Source: Chlorophyllum brunneum
Taxonomy: Eukaryota > Basidiomycota > Agaricomycetes > Agaricales > Agaricaceae
Assembly (NCBI GenBank): GCA_963576785.1
Contig: OY756139.1
Coordinates: forward strand, 1,054,001 to 1,118,000
DNA length: 64,000 nt
Direction of reading: 5' to 3'
The translations under genes were made by a program, and so were the position numbers. Positions 45,494 through 57,388 of the stretch are shown piece by piece; positions within the stretch are counted from its first letter, which is position 1, and the number at the start of each line of letters is the position of its first letter. The notes beneath the pieces were generated by a model that ran no database searches, was not told the DNA's origin, and was given only the letters and a program-made list of their open reading frames with translations.

Positions 45494-48204
45494 ATGGGCT
45501 TGCTGCGAAGGCTGGTTCTTCCCGCCGTAGGCCGTCATGCGCGTGTACGTTCCCGTCCCCCCCAAAAATATGACGACTCAAGGCCAATACCCCTCCGCAC
45601 CCAATCCCTACATACCCCGGCCAATGACAACGATCCAACCTCTTCTCATACACCGAAACCGCCGAGGTCAAAGCCAGCAGCCCCCCGCCAGCCCCAAACT
45701 CCGAAGCCCCGCCATGAAGCACACGAACGCACCGAGTCGCTAAGTGTTCCGGGATTCAATCCGCCCGGAGGCGGAGGGGGTCCTGGTCCCGGGGGCACCA
45801 GCGTATTCCAGATCACTCGCTCCCCTTTTTTCGACGCGGCGTTGACTACAATCATTGGACTGGGCATGGGTGAGTGTTGTACGCTCAAGCTGCGTCCGGT
45901 CCGATTGACTGGCCACTAGTATTCGTTGGCGGCATCGCTTATATGAAGTGGTACAAGAAGAACGTACTTGGAAAAGTATGTCTTGTCGTTTGCTGTGCTT
46001 ACTATATTTCTCCCAACGGCTTATTCTCAAGATCGAAGATGCTTTTTCTCGCGGCTACGACCCGGCCCTTGAGCTTGCAAAGCAACATACCAAAAGACCC
46101 CCACTGGACGAGTATGAGGGTGATTCGCACGAGTTCTACGAGACAGAACCATGGACAAAGGATATACGCAGGAAGGAACAGGACTTCGTCGATTCTGTCG
46201 TACATGGAAAAGAACCCGGTCATTACTTCATGTTACTCGGACCAAAGGTACGCATCCACTTTCAGTTCTTCTGGCACAGACTAAGATCTCGGTGTTATCA
46301 GGGCTCCGGAAAGGGCTCCATGATGTTCGAGGCAATGGCAGCGTGCCAGGCTGAAGGCGTTTCCATGTGTGATGCTCATCCTGACCTGGAAGTATTTCGG
46401 CTACGGCTTGGGAAGGCCCTCAATTATGAATTCCATGAAGACTCCCAGACGGGACTATTCCAACGACGCGATCCCAGAGAAGGTCCGTTCCAACTGTTCC
46501 CGGAATCCGGTCAGAGATCTTATTCGAAACTGGATGTATCCAGGAGGAGCAGGTCTTGATATCGAGCGAGGTGATATGGAATTTCCACACTCTATACTTG
46601 TTATTAACCTGGATACCTCTAAGCCTTGAATAAGTTGGAGAAAGTCGCCCTTCGCTCCTGCCGAAGGACTGGTCGACCGCTTGTCCTTATTATTAACAAC
46701 GTGCACCACTTCAAGAATGATGAAGAAGGACGTGATATGCTTTTGCAGCTTCAGCAGAAGGCGGAGGCTTGGGCTGCAAGTGGTGAGTTTATGGGCCCCA
46801 CTACCCGAGGACACTCATTAACTGATCAGTTTGGTAGGCATTCTCACCATGGTGTTCAGCTCGTAAGCTTGCCAATTTCTCAAGTTCTACTGTCTCATTA
46901 TTGGTTTAGAGATGATTTTTGGCCTTATCACTTCATGCGTACGCGTCACTTTTGCTAACCCATTTTCCCGCATTGACCGGTTCTACTCGAACAGGAAGAA
47001 CTGGCACACGGATGCATGTAGGTCTTCTATTTCCCGGAATTGACCTGAGCATTGAACACCTCGCCTATCAGACCGTTTCCATTTACGACCTAAATAACAC
47101 TGAAGCTGAATACGCCATTCAACGTCTACGAGTATCTATGGGTCGTCGTGTATCTGACCCAAAAATTGTAGATCAAGTCGTAAGCATGGTCGGTGGGAGG
47201 TTGTCGTATCTCAATAAGGTGCATATATAAATATTTCGCACTTCCCGGTGACGGCCCTCGACTGATCTCTGGTTGCAGGTTGCCAGATCGAAGGACATGA
47301 TACATGCAGCAGACCATATGTTAAGCGTCGAGAAACAGTGGTTGTTGAGTCAGATTGGTGCGTGTAACACCCCTTCATGACTCTTGTCCTCGAATTTCCT
47401 CTTCTCAAGGTCTCATTCCTGATTGTGACGACGACGTCATGGACGAGGTAAGCTGTCGCACGTCAAGGGCCCCTGACCGTACCTAATCATACTTGATCCG
47501 TAGCAAAAATGGAGTTCTTGCTCCTGGCTGCTCCTTCGGGAGTTCGTCAAGATCCGCCAACAACAGGAAGAGGAGAGACTGAGGAACATTGAGGGTGGTG
47601 ATTTAGACCCCGAGAACCTTCCTGATTTGCCGTTACCCAAGATCTCCTATGTACGCCGTTCCTTTCTGTCCCTCTGATTTGTGCATCTGACGTTTGTTTA
47701 CAGGGTAAATGTCGCCAAATTATGACCCGAACAGACTTCATGGAGGGTGCGTATAATTTTCGGCGGGCAGCTGGCTATGAGCTTAACCTGACCTTCAGAA
47801 CTCGACCGCCTCAATATCATTGCCATCGATGTACGCTACGTTGACTCCTGCGGCCGCTTCAAGTTGCTGACACTTAGAACTAGATCAATCATGACATTCG
47901 CCCGGATTCCATGCTAATCCTACACGCTGCCAGGGAGGTTTGTAATGAAGAAGGCTTCGATGAAGTGTTAGATGGAGTCAGAGATAGGATTGATGAGATT
48001 GAGAGTCTACACCGAACACGAGAATTGACGGTGAGTGGTCTGGTCTATACCTCTTGTACCCTCTCCCTCCGTACTAAGTACTAGCCCATCACTTAGTTCA
48101 AGGACCTGGAAAAGGGCGATAAGATCAATCTCTCCGTCGACAAAGGGGGCTCAGTGTCTAGTGTTACTTCGAGAGGCTCGCGTCACTTTGACGACGGTGA
48201 TTGA
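45494..48204 (+). CDS. Fungal P-loop NTPase with C-terminal winged helix, tandem copy B, intact, probably mitochondrial membrane-anchored
   Basis: The start at 45494 gives MGLLRRLVLPAVGRHARVRS, a strong mitochondrial presequence, then a Pro-rich linker (PKPPRSKPAAPRQPQTPKPR), a Gly-rich stretch and one TM segment DAALTTIIGLG/MVFVGGIAYMKWY. The NTPase part has Walker A GPKGSGKGS (intron between GPK and GSG), CDAHPDLEVFRLRLGKALNY, GGAGLDIERALNKLEKVALR, RPLVLIINNVHHF at the Walker B position (Asn-Asn instead of the usual acidic pair), LTMVFSSDDFWPYHFMRRT and RLSYLNKVARSKDM. The C-terminal part QKWSSCSWLLLREFVKIR...MTRTDFMEELDRLNIIAIDI...HDIRPDSMLILHAAREV fits the winged-helix domain of fungal AAA-like proteins. 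It ends RHFDDGD. About 13 introns, all in frame. Function is unknown; resemblance in layout to Yme2/RNA12-type inner-membrane proteins is inference. Confidence 0.8.
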
Positions 48205-49886
48205 GCCTCCTCCCTCTCATCTAAATCTTCGACTCGTTTCTTTTCAATTTCGAATTCGGTTCAAAGTATAACATGCGCACTGTCGTGCACATTCGCCACT
48301 AATTCAGTTGCTTTCCACTATCAGCCCTGGATCTATGTTATGATGTATACCCAACGTCCTGACGCTATGTATATTTTACACGTTTTACACTCACTTATTT
48401 CTCAGCCCGGTAGTGTGCGCAGTAATAGTAAACCTGTCGAGTGCCCAGCCACTCGGTGTCATGATCATTTACTAGACTGCAAAACAGGCCTAACCCTCGA
48501 GGAATAGATCAACATGATGAAGCTAAGATGCTGCTACTTTGACCAAGGACTAGCAAGCCGTGGACCATCCTCGTGTCCATGTCTGAGTTTTGATTTCCTC
48601 CATTGTTTCGTCAGTGCATAGTTTATTTGTACCGTGCTTGTTTACTCCTTAATACCATCCAACAGTAATTCGGTTACCCAACGTCGGGTGAAACGGGTAT
48701 GGAGGGTCCTGTGGAATTGCACCGCTAGAAAGGATAAGGGAACGTTACTCGAGTTGCGAGGGTAACCAGGGACCTTGTAAGGTTCGAGGAACCGACCACT
48801 TGTGTGTGCGTCTATTTTCTTGGTGCATCGTACTGGACCAGGGAATATGAAGCTACTTAGTATGTATGACGACACCCACAAGAAAAAGGTAACGCACCCA
48901 AATCAGGGCATCTTGACTACTCTGATATTCAAGCTTCAGGATAAGCCCTCGTTCTTCCGGTTATGCACCCTGTTCGCTAGGATATTTTCGCTATGTTCGC
49001 GAGGAGAGTAAACTCGGTCGAGCGCCTACTAAATAGTTTGTGGGCAAAGTCAGATAGCGCGGAACAGGTCTACTCTCAAAAATATGTTAGACATAACAAC
49101 AGTCGATGACCAAGACATACGCAAACGACCGAGTAACCGAGTAGGTATTGGCTTGGCGTTCCCGCCCATAAGATACCTCGTCGCGAAATAGCAGTTCAGT
49201 GGAAAGAATAGTCACCGAAAAATATTACGGTATCCGCATAATACTGTGTGAATGACGGTGACACATCGAACATAATTCGGAGAGAAATTGGAGGAGCGGA
49301 GGCTTGTTTATGGCGGGGTTTGGTCTTCACGTGCCCTGCACTCGAAATCAAGTTGTGCTCCGTCTGCAACACCTTCCCCAAATCCAGAGTATCCGCCGAA
49401 TATTCGTTCTTTTTTCTTTGCAACGCCTGTTCTTTCTAACGCTTCCACCTCCATCCGCCCCTCTCTGACCACGGTCTGGCGACCTGTCAGCAGGCGAGTG
49501 CACACCTCAGGAAACGATATAGAGCGATTACCCTTGCGGATTCCCTTGGAATCAAAATCTCTTGATTCTGAGTGATCCTGGGGCCAATCCATCTACTTGC
49601 TCTTCCTTGGTCTCCGCCCGCTGCGCTAGAATCTCAGCACATGTGCTCTAATAATACTTCTACGGTTTATGGGATACACCACCTCCCGCCTAGCCGCATC
49701 ACCACGCTTGTTTGCCTGCCATTTCGGTTCTGACTACCCCATGCTCCCCGTGTAATTCCAGAGCTCTAGAATTATCTCTGGTGTGATATTTCCTTGGCTG
49801 TTTGGATTTTCATGTCGACTGGCCATACGAGTCCACTGATGCCGTCGTATTCACTACTCGCTGCTTTGATTTTACAGTTCAAGATA
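48205..49886. other. Intergenic region
   Basis: About 1.7 kb. A small imperfect inverted repeat is visible (ACTCGGTCG at about 49012 and its complement CGACCGAGT at about 49127). ORFs at 49248-49592 on both strands overlap each other and have no domain. No gene was called. Confidence 0.4.
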
Positions 49887-50659
49887 TCAAGGATGTAAGT
49901 TTACGAAACCGGAAAACTTCGTCTGATTGCTATGACGAATATGCTTCGTCTCCTTGATCCCGACCTCACACATCCGAGCTGGGCGTTGGTTTTCAGCATC
50001 TGATATTTTGTTCGAGAGAGTCCTACATTTCACCCGCTGCCCATAGTCTATCTGAACAACGTCAACTCTCGGAGCGGCCGAATTTTCAAGCGCCGCTAGA
50101 TCTTCTTCCGTGGGCCACCTCGGAATCAATGCTTCGGAACCCAGAATCCCTCGTCCCTTATACGTAAAACGGAGTGAGCGTCCAATCCTCCCATTAGTAC
50201 AAACACTCACCGGTCGAGACAAATTTCAGTCCAAGCAAGGCCCTCCCGGACCTTGCAATTTCGTCGTGTAACACCTTCACCGCTCCGCCAGATTTCTGTC
50301 TTCGCGCCAGGCGATTTCGATTCCTGCGATCGAATACGATGTAAGTAGGCTGATCATATCCAAAATTGAAAATCGAAAACCGTCGTTCACATTGAGACGT
50401 TGGGCTCAGCCTAAAGGTATTTCCGCATCTGCAGTGGTGGTGACCACCTGGCACGTTCACCTCGATGTGCCAGCCCTCGTGCTGAAGTAGGAACTTTGAG
50501 ACGACGAAACTGAGAGCTGGAGATCAATCACTCACTGAAGGAAACTCGGCCGAATTCCGTCTCAAAGACGGTTCATTAACAATCAATTGCATACCTCTGT
50601 CAACATAACTCACGTCCGCTGTAGACTGGGGGGAAGTTATTCTCAGTCTCAGATGACAT
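49887..50659 (-). CDS. Unrecognised protein, three exons
   Basis: Assembled from splice borders: exons 50659-50614, 50516-50211 and 50149-49887, introns of 97 and 61 nt, all phases consistent, 204 residues. It starts MSSETENNFPPVYSGPLSFV, continues VSKFLLQHEGWHIEVNVPGG, HHHCRCGNTFRL, RRFSIFNFGYDQPTYIVFD, RRNRNRLARR, then GGILGSEALIPRWPTEEDLA and QIDYGQRVKCRTLSNKISDA, ending FSGFVNLHP. There is a small His/Cys cluster (HHHCRC) but no full zinc-finger spacing. The frame can only be kept across intron 2 by using the acceptor GACGAG at 50150-50155. No known family fits. The exon-intron logic and protein-like composition support a real gene. Confidence 0.5.
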
Positions 50660-53059
50660 GATGATGCGATAGTTGACAGTGGTCAAAGTTCAGAAAGATG
50701 TCGGTTTTTAGCGTGCACGAGCAGAAGGTTACACGCCTCCCCGTGTCATCAGGGATTTCACTACCCTTTTCCCTCATTGAACTCACTTTCGCCACTGTTT
50801 CTTGGGAAGAATCCAAGCTCGTATTGCTCACGGACAGGGTTGAGGAATATCAGCTGGTCTCAAGCTCACCAGTCCATCCACTCCCAGCTTCATTGCTCCG
50901 GGCTCCGTGGAGAAACCTTCCCTTCTTCAATACTACCCCCCGCCGCCACGCCTGTCAAGGCACACTACGAAATCTACCATGATCCTCACAACACGATAAC
51001 CAGATCAGTACGAGGCTCTGGGAAGACGTACCGGATGGTCTCTTAACTGAGGACACTCGGATGCATTGAAAGAGATGAAATGATGCACAGTCCGTCGTTG
51101 CATACTCGCACCCTGGTCAGCCACGCCTTCTATGAAAGGAGTCAACGCCTTGTTAATTTGATGGCGTTTTGTCTTTGATCGACTTAGGCTAAGAGCGGCC
51201 AAGCTGGGATGTTTGCATCATAGTCGTCATATAAACTGATTTCGGTGGCATTTTATGCCAACGTGACCAATAACTGGTTACTCCCGCCGCGGTTAAATAT
51301 TGTAAGTCAGGCGGGTACGTTCGGGGAACCGTACGTTTGTCCTTTGTTGGCTGGCTCATTCGTGCGTCGACGCTCCCCCCCACCCTCTGGTCGAGGTTGG
51401 CTAGGCCGCCAGACCGAAAAGCGACTGTCTCGAGTTTCTCCTACCCCGAACCGTCTGTAGGGTTAGTGGAAACTGAACCGAGGGCTCCGACCTCCGCATT
51501 TCCATATAGCGAATATGTTGGGGGACAATGAGTTTCGTCCCTGTAGCGGCTGGATCGCTCGGCGAGCGTTTTTACCGGATTTTTTTCGATGTGTGTTGGA
51601 CGATGGACTGCCTGCACACCTGAACCGATCCCCTGTCGCCTACCCCCGACCTTTCGACGCGCACCCGACGTGGACATCCCATACATACTTTCAACAACCC
51701 GAATATCATCATCATCTTCCCCCCATTACTATTCAGCCCCGGCACATCGCCAATGCGATCGAGATTTTTTCCTCAGGGACACCCATCGCGGTCGGTGATC
51801 TGGACGGGAAGTTGCCTGAACCTTATCGGTGTCGAAGTGATGGAACGGACTCGAAACAATTAAGTACGAGCTGTTCTTGGTGGGCTCTACCTTTGTCGTC
51901 TCGAAGGGGTGTGGTTGGAGTTAGACAAAGTTCTGAGCAGATTGTTTTTAAGCCGAAGCAAGTTTCATTGTCAGGGACACTTTAGATTTCAATAGTGTCT
52001 AGCGAGGACAGATATTTTACGACAGCATATGCCCTTACCCAGACTAACTGCTACTTCGCGCGTTTCCTGAGCACTATAAAAGCTTAACAGGGCCCGGATC
52101 GGGGCAATCCTCCCGCCACAGTCCGGTACCTTTGTTCCCTCCCCCACCATTATCTACCTGATCGTGGTAGGAGGGTATTTGTTTCGACCCCGGCCGGTCA
52201 TCGATCCAAAGGTCAATGAGCACAGAGCGCTCTAGGTAAGGTCAGTATCCCACGTAACCCCGCCATCGGTGTATACTGCCTTCCTACTCTTCCCATGTCA
52301 CCAGCATCTAATTCATCTATCTAGGGCTGAGAGGATTTTGTAGAACTTTACGGATGCCCTGCGCCCTTCCGTCTGATTTTGTTGCACCGGCGCAAGTAAA
52401 ATAAGATCGGCCACCGCTCTCTAATATATAGCCACCCGAGGCTATTTCCGAAAGGTCCGAAGCTACCTCTCGGGCTACGCCATCCTCGGGGATATTCAAA
52501 TGGCTGGCCCAAGAATTGTGTGGGTTACTCAAGAGAGGTCCTTCCAGTTGTAGACACGACAAAAAGCTGAGCGACATGTCGAAAAAGCAACTTGGGCTAG
52601 AGCCTTTATTCCTTGTGTGCGTGACCGACTTCTGGAACCATCTTATCAGAATACGTCATATCTTCTGTGAAGCGGGCTCCCAAACACCCACTGTGAACTC
52701 GCCACACCATCGATCGCTGGGGATGATGAACTACGCAGCACGCTTGTTCTGATAAACCAAACCTCGTAAATTCAGTACCACAAAGTGCGCATGCCAACTA
52801 CGTTGTCGGACTTGTCCCCTCCAGCGCCATTCCCACTCGTGAAATCGTGATATTTGCATGGAAACCGTGCGTGCCCCTATAATAGTCATTGCACCTCATG
52901 TACGAGTCGATTGGCGCGACCTCGTCACATAACGTGGTGGTTGAAGGACCGCGAAAATAACCTTCTCCATCCATCGAAGCGCAGGATCCTTGTAGTCGGG
53001 TGACCTGGCCACTGGCCAAACACGCGGTGCTTCGACTGATCCGTATGTCATTACCTGCC
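50660..53059. other. Intergenic region
   Basis: About 2.4 kb. A plus-strand ORF of 156 codons (51515-51985) and overlapping ORFs at 50698-51046 lack recognisable domains and splice partners. The region just right of 50659 should hold the promoter of the minus-strand gene. No RNA gene or mobile element was seen. Confidence 0.4.
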
Positions 53060-53067
53060 TATATATA
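53060..53067 (+). promoter_or_regulatory. TATA box candidate
   Basis: TATATATA lies 39 bp before the ATG of the small ORF at 53106, with the start context CCACCATGA. The spacing fits a fungal core promoter. Confidence 0.35.
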
Positions 53068-53105
53068 CGTCCCACCCTGTAAGTAATGGAACCACCCGAC
53101 CCACC

Positions 53106-53342
53106 ATGAACACACAGGCCACCTATGAAGACCCAAATCTTCGCCGTGTCCTGTCCACCTCGGAGGCTGATCTATATCCGCCACAGCTGCCTACATCTCT
53201 TTTCACTGGGGGAACGGCCCCGGTTTACGAGTCTGCCTCCTGCTGGAACGATGCTGACCCTTACTACGAGGATGTGTGGATTAAAGGTGACGTAGATATT
53301 CCACTGAATCCTTTGAAGCACCGTTGCCGGAAAGAATTGTAA
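53106..53342 (+). CDS. Small hypothetical ORF, 78 codons
   Basis: Reads MNTQATYEDPNLRRVLSTSE, then DLYPPQLPTSLFTGG and SCWNDADPYYEDVWIKGDVD, and ends HRCRKEL. A TATA-like element and a good ATG context are the main support. A donor at WIKG (GTGACG) could splice it to sequence near 53395, so the ORF might be only a first exon. No family was recognised. Confidence 0.3.
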   Translation: MNTQATYEDPNLRRVLSTSEADLYPPQLPTSLFTGGTAPVYESASCWNDADPYYEDVWIKGDVDIPLNPLKHRCRKEL

Positions 53343-54046
53343 AATTTCAAGGATAAATCTCTTTATAACCCTTCTCACGCGTTTTGGCCCAGGCAGCTCA
53401 AAATTCCGAATACACGGAGTGCGCATCCACGGAAAACATACGACGCGGCCGTTGTCCTCCATCTGGGGAGGAAAACGAGTGCTGTACCAGGTGTGTCTTT
53501 GGTATGCGTGCCGAGGGGGATTGACTTTTGACGATCCAATGCCCCATTAGGATGCGAGAAGTCCTGTTGTCGACATCTGCTCTCCACCAAGTGATTTCCA
53601 AGAACGTTAGGACTCAGAGATGCCTTCGTTATATGGATCATCGGATACACTTTTCCGAATTTCTAGAATTCACTTAATTACACTCTAAAACAAGAATCAC
53701 ACCACGAGAAGAGGAGAGGACAAGAGCGGCCGACTTTCAATCAGCCGAAGTGATTCCAATTTTTATTGTCGATTCTCCACCCTTCCACTAGACTTGGTCT
53801 CGGTCTCCCATGGTAAATACAGTATCTATCGATGACCGTGAACAATATTTATGAGGAGAGGAGTAAGTAGATATCAAAGAGAGGGTGAAACCGCGGGGTG
53901 TACTACAGCGTAATCGGATACAGATATATGCAGGACAAGAGATGTGAAGAGAAAGAAAAGAAATTAAAGAGGCTGTGGTTGTGAAGTCAAGGTGTTCACC
54001 TCGTCTGACGTCAAGAACCAAAGGCTCAGGATGTTCGAGCATATTT
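53343..54046. other. Intergenic region downstream of NAB2
   Basis: It contains the presumed 3' UTR of the minus-strand NAB2 gene. ORFs at 53375-53650 are short and unsupported. Confidence 0.4.
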
Positions 54047-56244
54047 TCAAGCAGCAGTGGCAACTGGTTTTGGTTCCTCCTTCCCATTAGCAGTTGTACT
54101 TGCAGTAGTAGCTGCCTGTGCCTCTTTGATGGCTTTCTCGGCCTCATTTTTCCTATCTTCCAGTTCCTTGACCTGTTTTTCCAGCTTTGACTTAGGGTTG
54201 TTAAATGTGACGCTCCTATGAGGGCTGGGCCCCACTGAACCCGTCTCAGGAGTGGGCACATTGACCATAGGGGCACTTGGTGCCAAGCCCCGGTGGAACG
54301 TAGTAGGTAACACGCGTCCTTCAGGGTGCTGGTACGGGCAAGTCGCACGCGTGCAACTAGCACCAAAGCGACATGGTGTAGCGTGTTGGGGGTTGGAAGT
54401 TGGACGGGAGGGATGACTGAACATGCAATTCGGTCGGGTACATGCCAGGCCAAAGCGGCAGGGGTTTGGATTCGAAGGAGTATGCGACACGAGAGGGGAA
54501 ACGGGCGTTTGGGGTTGGGCTGAAGGGTGGGAATCAACAATATCAACAATATGTATTTGTCCAAGTAGAAAGTAACGTACCAGAAGGGTTGAGGACCGCG
54601 GGGCTCACATGAGCCTTGATGCAGTCCTTATCTTTGCAATTTTTGCCATTTTCACAAGCTTCGTTGCTGAGTACAACACCGCTCTCTGGTGTTGCGACGG
54701 GCGAAGGGTGTGACCACCGGCAATGCGCATTGGTGCACTTGAGTCCGAATTTACAGAGCGTTGGGGACTGGGGCCGTTCGGGGACTGCATAGGAGTTTCG
54801 TGGAGCGGTGGTTGTTGGTACCGGGGTGGGAACAGGAGCAACAACTATGGGGTTCGGTACTGAGGGAATAGGGTTGACAGGTGTGGACGTAATAGTGGGT
54901 GAAGCTTGAGGAGGGGGATTAGAGGGTACAACAGTCACTTCCAATGTTGCAGCGGTTTCAGTCGGCTTAGGGGATGATGATGTTACTGCATGAGAACCAC
55001 CACGTCCTCTTCCTGTTCCCCTGCCGCCTCTTCCCCCGCCTCTCCCTCTGCTTCCTTGTCCGAAATTGTTTGGACCTCCTGGGAACATTCCTATATCACC
55101 CGGTACACCATTACCCTGCATGTTGAAGCCTGGTGGTGTGTTTGCAAAGCCTTGCATGATCCCAATCTGCGAGGAGAGTTGTTGCATAAGTGCCATATTA
55201 CTCATGAACATTTCTTGCAGCATAAGGGGGTTGGTCATTGCCATAGCGTTCATGTCCATTCCCCCCATAGGCATACCCGGGAATCCACCACCCATCATCA
55301 TATTGGGTTCTGACGAACTACTGGTGATGTTGTCAATCCTAGCCTGAATCTCATCACGCTGGTGTCTGTTAGGCCCCGCATGACCGCCCATACGATCTAG
55401 CAAACTACGAGGATTCGAGGCAGGACCATTATCACGTTGCATTGCTCGAGGACCAGTGGGCAAATCTGTTCTCCGAGATTTATTCGGATGACTAGGGCTG
55501 GGCGACCGTGCAGACGCTGTACGCTTTTGCGAAGAACCAGATGAGGTGGCTTGAGAAATGGCCTGTTGGTAAATGCCGTTGTGCGGCGGGTGGGAAGAAC
55601 GGTTTGAACTGTCTTGAGGCGGGTGAGAGGTAGGCTCGTGCGTCGTAGGTTGGTCAGTAGGCTGGGGGGAGGGGGTCAAGGGTTGGGGTGTCAAGGGTTG
55701 GGATTGTTGAGGAACTTCAGCTCCGGTGGTCCCTTTGGCTGCTTCTACAAACAACCAATCTGTGAAGGTAGGATCTAAAGCCAAGTCAGTGGGGGGGGGG
55801 CCAGAAACGGAGCAAGGACGACAAGAATTACCATACTCTGAGCCAATTACTAACAGACAAAAGATTATTAGTATTTTTCCATGAGAGAGGACAGTCAGAA
55901 TACATACAATCCTCCAGCTCGGCGGTAATTTGAACTAAAGGCGATATGAGTTTAAAGGTGTGGAAAAAGGTCACCACGTACTGGCAGTCTTGTTGTTTAT
56001 CACCATGATTGTGATGTATTCCGCCATTACAGGGTCTAAGACTCCCTTGAGCGTTCTGAGGGACATGTTGGGTTGTAGGTTGACTCACCAGCATCTGGGC
56101 TATACCCTCGCTTTGTAAGTTCATTTTGGATGGATTGCTAAGGGAAAAAAGAGGACGTTAGCAAAAGCATCGATGTATATGTGTAAAATAGCACACCTGC
56201 AGGGCATTTGCCCGCTCCGTACCCATAGTAAGACCGAAAGGCAT
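54047..56244 (-). CDS. NAB2: NAB2/ZC3H14-type nuclear poly(A) RNA-binding protein
   Basis: Binds poly(A) tails in the nucleus and links 3'-end processing to mRNA export. The true start is at 56244: MPFGLTMGTERANALQ, then QSIQNELTKRGYSPDA/DPVMAEYITIMVINNKTA/IQITAELEDLIGSEY/DPTFTDWLFVEAAKG, the PWI-like NAB2 N-terminal domain, spread over small exons (56244-56197, 56137-56089, 56035-55982, about 55934-55909 and on). The big exon 55784-54598 holds a Pro/Gln/Ser-rich linker, a Met-rich stretch, and an RGG box (SRGRGGGRGGRGTGRGRGG). Four CX5CX4CX3H zinc fingers follow: CKFGLKCTNAHCRWSH, CENGKNCKDKDCIKAH, then after the last intron CRFGLACTRPNCMFSH and CRFGASCTRATCPYQH. A C-terminal coiled coil (KLEKQVKELEDRKNEAEKAI) ends the protein. 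Four fingers are fewer than yeast Nab2 (seven) or ZC3H14 (five). Confidence 0.92.
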
Positions 56245-57349
56245 GTTTTAATAGAGAAAGTGCTCTGAACGCTCGGGCTGCAACCAGGATTGATTTGTAA
56301 CTCCGCCCAAACCAATGACTAAGCAACTGAAGCCATCGACAAATAAGGCGCAACAGCAGCATACTAGCGTGAGCTCCCAGGCTCACATGACGCTCACTTG
56401 GACTTATTGCCAAGGCTCAGGCTGCAGCACACAGCACACACTCTGCCTCTCTCCTACCTCACTTCAGCTCAGGAGCATATCCGGCTTTCCCTGGCGCCAA
56501 TTTCCAGAATCTCCCTCCTGATGCTCTTCCTGAGTAGCAGGTACATCTTGGGTGACACAGTGTTACATACTTGAAGCTTCAGCCACAGTTATCGACCTAC
56601 CGCATGCTAGCGCTCCAGGGACGGGGTGAAACAATCCGCCAGACTTGTTCAAGGCTGATGAATCTGCGCTTCCATTGCGGGAGGCGCTCCGAAAATTGTT
56701 AATCAGGCGCGACCTGTGGGCACTATCATATACCCGTCAGCTCGTGATGTTAACCAGGGGTCGGATCAGCGCCATGTTGATCGCCTTCGACAACTATTCA
56801 GCCATGCGTCAAAATAGGCTCTCGAAGAACTGGCTTGACATTTCACTGAGTTAACATGAACTCGGTGAATTCGATCATGGATACTTGGAGCAATGATGAA
56901 AACTTTTGCCTTGTCCATCATTCTTCCACAAATAGGTGCATCTTAAAGAGACGAGTTACGGACACCACTATCTGGCAGCCTGAGATGACCTGGTCCCTAA
57001 ACTATACATGTCCGATACTGAACGGTATTCCATAGCATTCCTCTCCACCGGACCCTTCCTTCATGCATTGTTCTCACTCGGCCGCCCGACGTGCGTACAG
57101 TGTGCCACTACCAACATCTTAACTCTCTCCCCTCCAGCTCCATACATACACGTCACTTCTGGAGAAAGTCGACTCCGGTCCGCCGGCCTTGTCCACGATC
57201 CACGCGACACAGTTACAACTCCGTTCCGCAGGTATTGGGGTGGCGTCATCAGGATACATATGGAGCTCTACGTGCGACACCCATAACAGTCTGATGCTAT
57301 TGCGATCATACTGACTCACCGACTAGGATTGACAGTGTATCAAACAAAG

Positions 57350-57388
<39 letters not shown>

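Noticed and set aside
49012..49135. Inverted repeat ACTCGGTCG as ends of a small transposon
   Set aside because: The arms are only about 9 bp and imperfect beyond that, with no target duplication or conserved interior.
51515..51985. 156-codon plus-strand ORF
   Set aside because: No domain and no splice partners; His/Pro clusters look like chance translation of CT-rich DNA.
53788..54564. 258-codon minus-strand ORF overlapping NAB2
   Set aside because: It is another frame of the NAB2 C-terminal exon; the CX5CX4CX3H zinc fingers fix the true frame.
55828..56124. ORF starting MNLQSEGIAQML as the NAB2 start
   Set aside because: The other frame gives LTKRGYSPDADPVMAEYITI across an intron, the expected NAB2 domain, with a start at 56244.
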